A DNA stretch of 5,095 bases, taken from contig JBKQSL010000141.1 of the NCBI GenBank assembly GCA_052143655.1, positions 1 to 5,095 of the forward strand. Reading direction: 5' to 3'. The notes under the pieces are model-generated. The model saw only the letters and a list, made by a program, of their open reading frames with translations. It did no database searches and was not told the DNA's origin. This document shows, piece by piece, positions 4,866 through 5,095 of the stretch. Within the stretch, counting starts at the first letter, position 1. Every line of letters starts with the position of its first letter. The translations under genes were made by a program, and so were the position numbers. Source of the stretch: CAVSUR01 sp052143655. Lineage in GTDB: Bacteria > Actinomycetota > Actinomycetes > Streptosporangiales > Streptosporangiaceae.

Positions 4866-5095
4866 GGGCTTGCGCCCGGACTTGCCCCGCCGCGACCTGG
4901 CCGCCGGCTTGGCCAGCCCCTCGGCGACGGCGGCCTGGAGGAGTTCCGCGGGTTCTGCCGCAGCCGGGCGCGCAGCGCCTCCACCTCCGCCCGCAGCTCC
5001 TCCAGCTGCCCCTGACAGGCCTCCACCAGAGCGCGGAGCACGCCGACCTCAGCATCCTTAGCCTCGATCACCTCGCGCAGGGCGGTAGATCGGAC
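4866..5095 (-). pseudogene. IS66-family transposase (TnpC) N-terminal fragment, frameshifted and truncated
   Basis: The minus strand from the right edge reads VIEAKDAEVGVLRAL then LEELRAEVEALRARLRQNPRNSSRPPS, the leucine-zipper N-terminus and QN.RNSS.PPS signature of IS66 TnpC transposases. After PPS the original frame departs. The expected continuation EGLAKPAARSRRGKSGRKP appears in the next frame, so one base is missing near 4923-4924 (TCG-CC-GAG where TCG-GCC-GAG is expected). Similarity stops at GRKP (about 4866), before the zinc-finger and DDE catalytic domains, so no active transposase can be made. The gene's 5' end may lie beyond the window. A GTG at 5071 is in frame, but the frame is open upstream of it. 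No terminal inverted repeat is visible at the truncated end, which lies 30 bases from the tetR stop. Confidence 0.85.

Noticed and set aside
4866..4880. Small hairpin CGGGC-ttgc-GCCCG as a terminator for tetR
   Set aside because: The stem is only 5 base pairs with no T-run, and it falls within the IS66 GRKP coding remnant, which explains it.
1..5095. tRNA, rRNA, riboswitch, CRISPR array, toxin-antitoxin or defence genes
   Set aside because: Looked for on both strands by eye; no cloverleaf, regular repeat-spacer pattern or recognisable family was found.

Overview
This is a high-GC window (estimated by eye at well over 60% G+C). Gene content and codon use point to an actinomycete: a soluble-type slipin, a lone STAS anti-sigma-antagonist-like protein, a TetR regulator of the TetR_C_1 type, a zinc-free MDR oxidoreductase, an SDR oxidoreductase, a DUF4389 remnant and an IS66 remnant. 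I cannot place it below phylum level from the sequence alone.

Left part (1-1684). A slipin (SPFH/Band 7) gene runs off the left edge on the minus strand. A 440-base intergenic stretch separates it from a divergent plus-strand STAS-domain gene (794-1195), whose canonical phospho-acceptor serine is alanine. A small uncertain plus-strand ORF (1384-1635) follows. A GC hairpin at 1655-1671 sits between this ORF and the convergent oxidoreductase operon.

Centre (1685-4131). A minus-strand transcription unit reads, in transcription order, DUF4389 remnant (4061-3679), zinc-free MDR oxidoreductase (3613-2579) and SDR oxidoreductase (2521-1685). The DUF4389 reading is N-terminally truncated and appears frameshifted, so I call it a pseudogene. 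The MDR and SDR bodies look intact. The best ribosome-binding site before the SDR, however, serves an ATG that is out of frame with the SDR. One extra A in a five-A run would repair it.

Right part (4086-5095). A divergent TetR-family repressor gene (4155-4835) shares a short control region with the operon. That region holds two CTTAC-N3-GTAAG palindromes whose centres are 25 bp apart. They overlay a minus-strand promoter (TTGACT-N17-TAACGT). The simplest model is that the TetR protein represses the MDR/SDR operon, and probably itself, until a ligand releases it; the ligand is unknown. At the right edge is a decayed 5' piece of an IS66 transposase gene pointing toward tetR.

I found no defence system, CRISPR array, RNA gene or clearly new multi-gene system. 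The most informative items are the operator array, the three apparent one-base losses (DUF4389, SDR leader, IS66) and the serine-less STAS protein.
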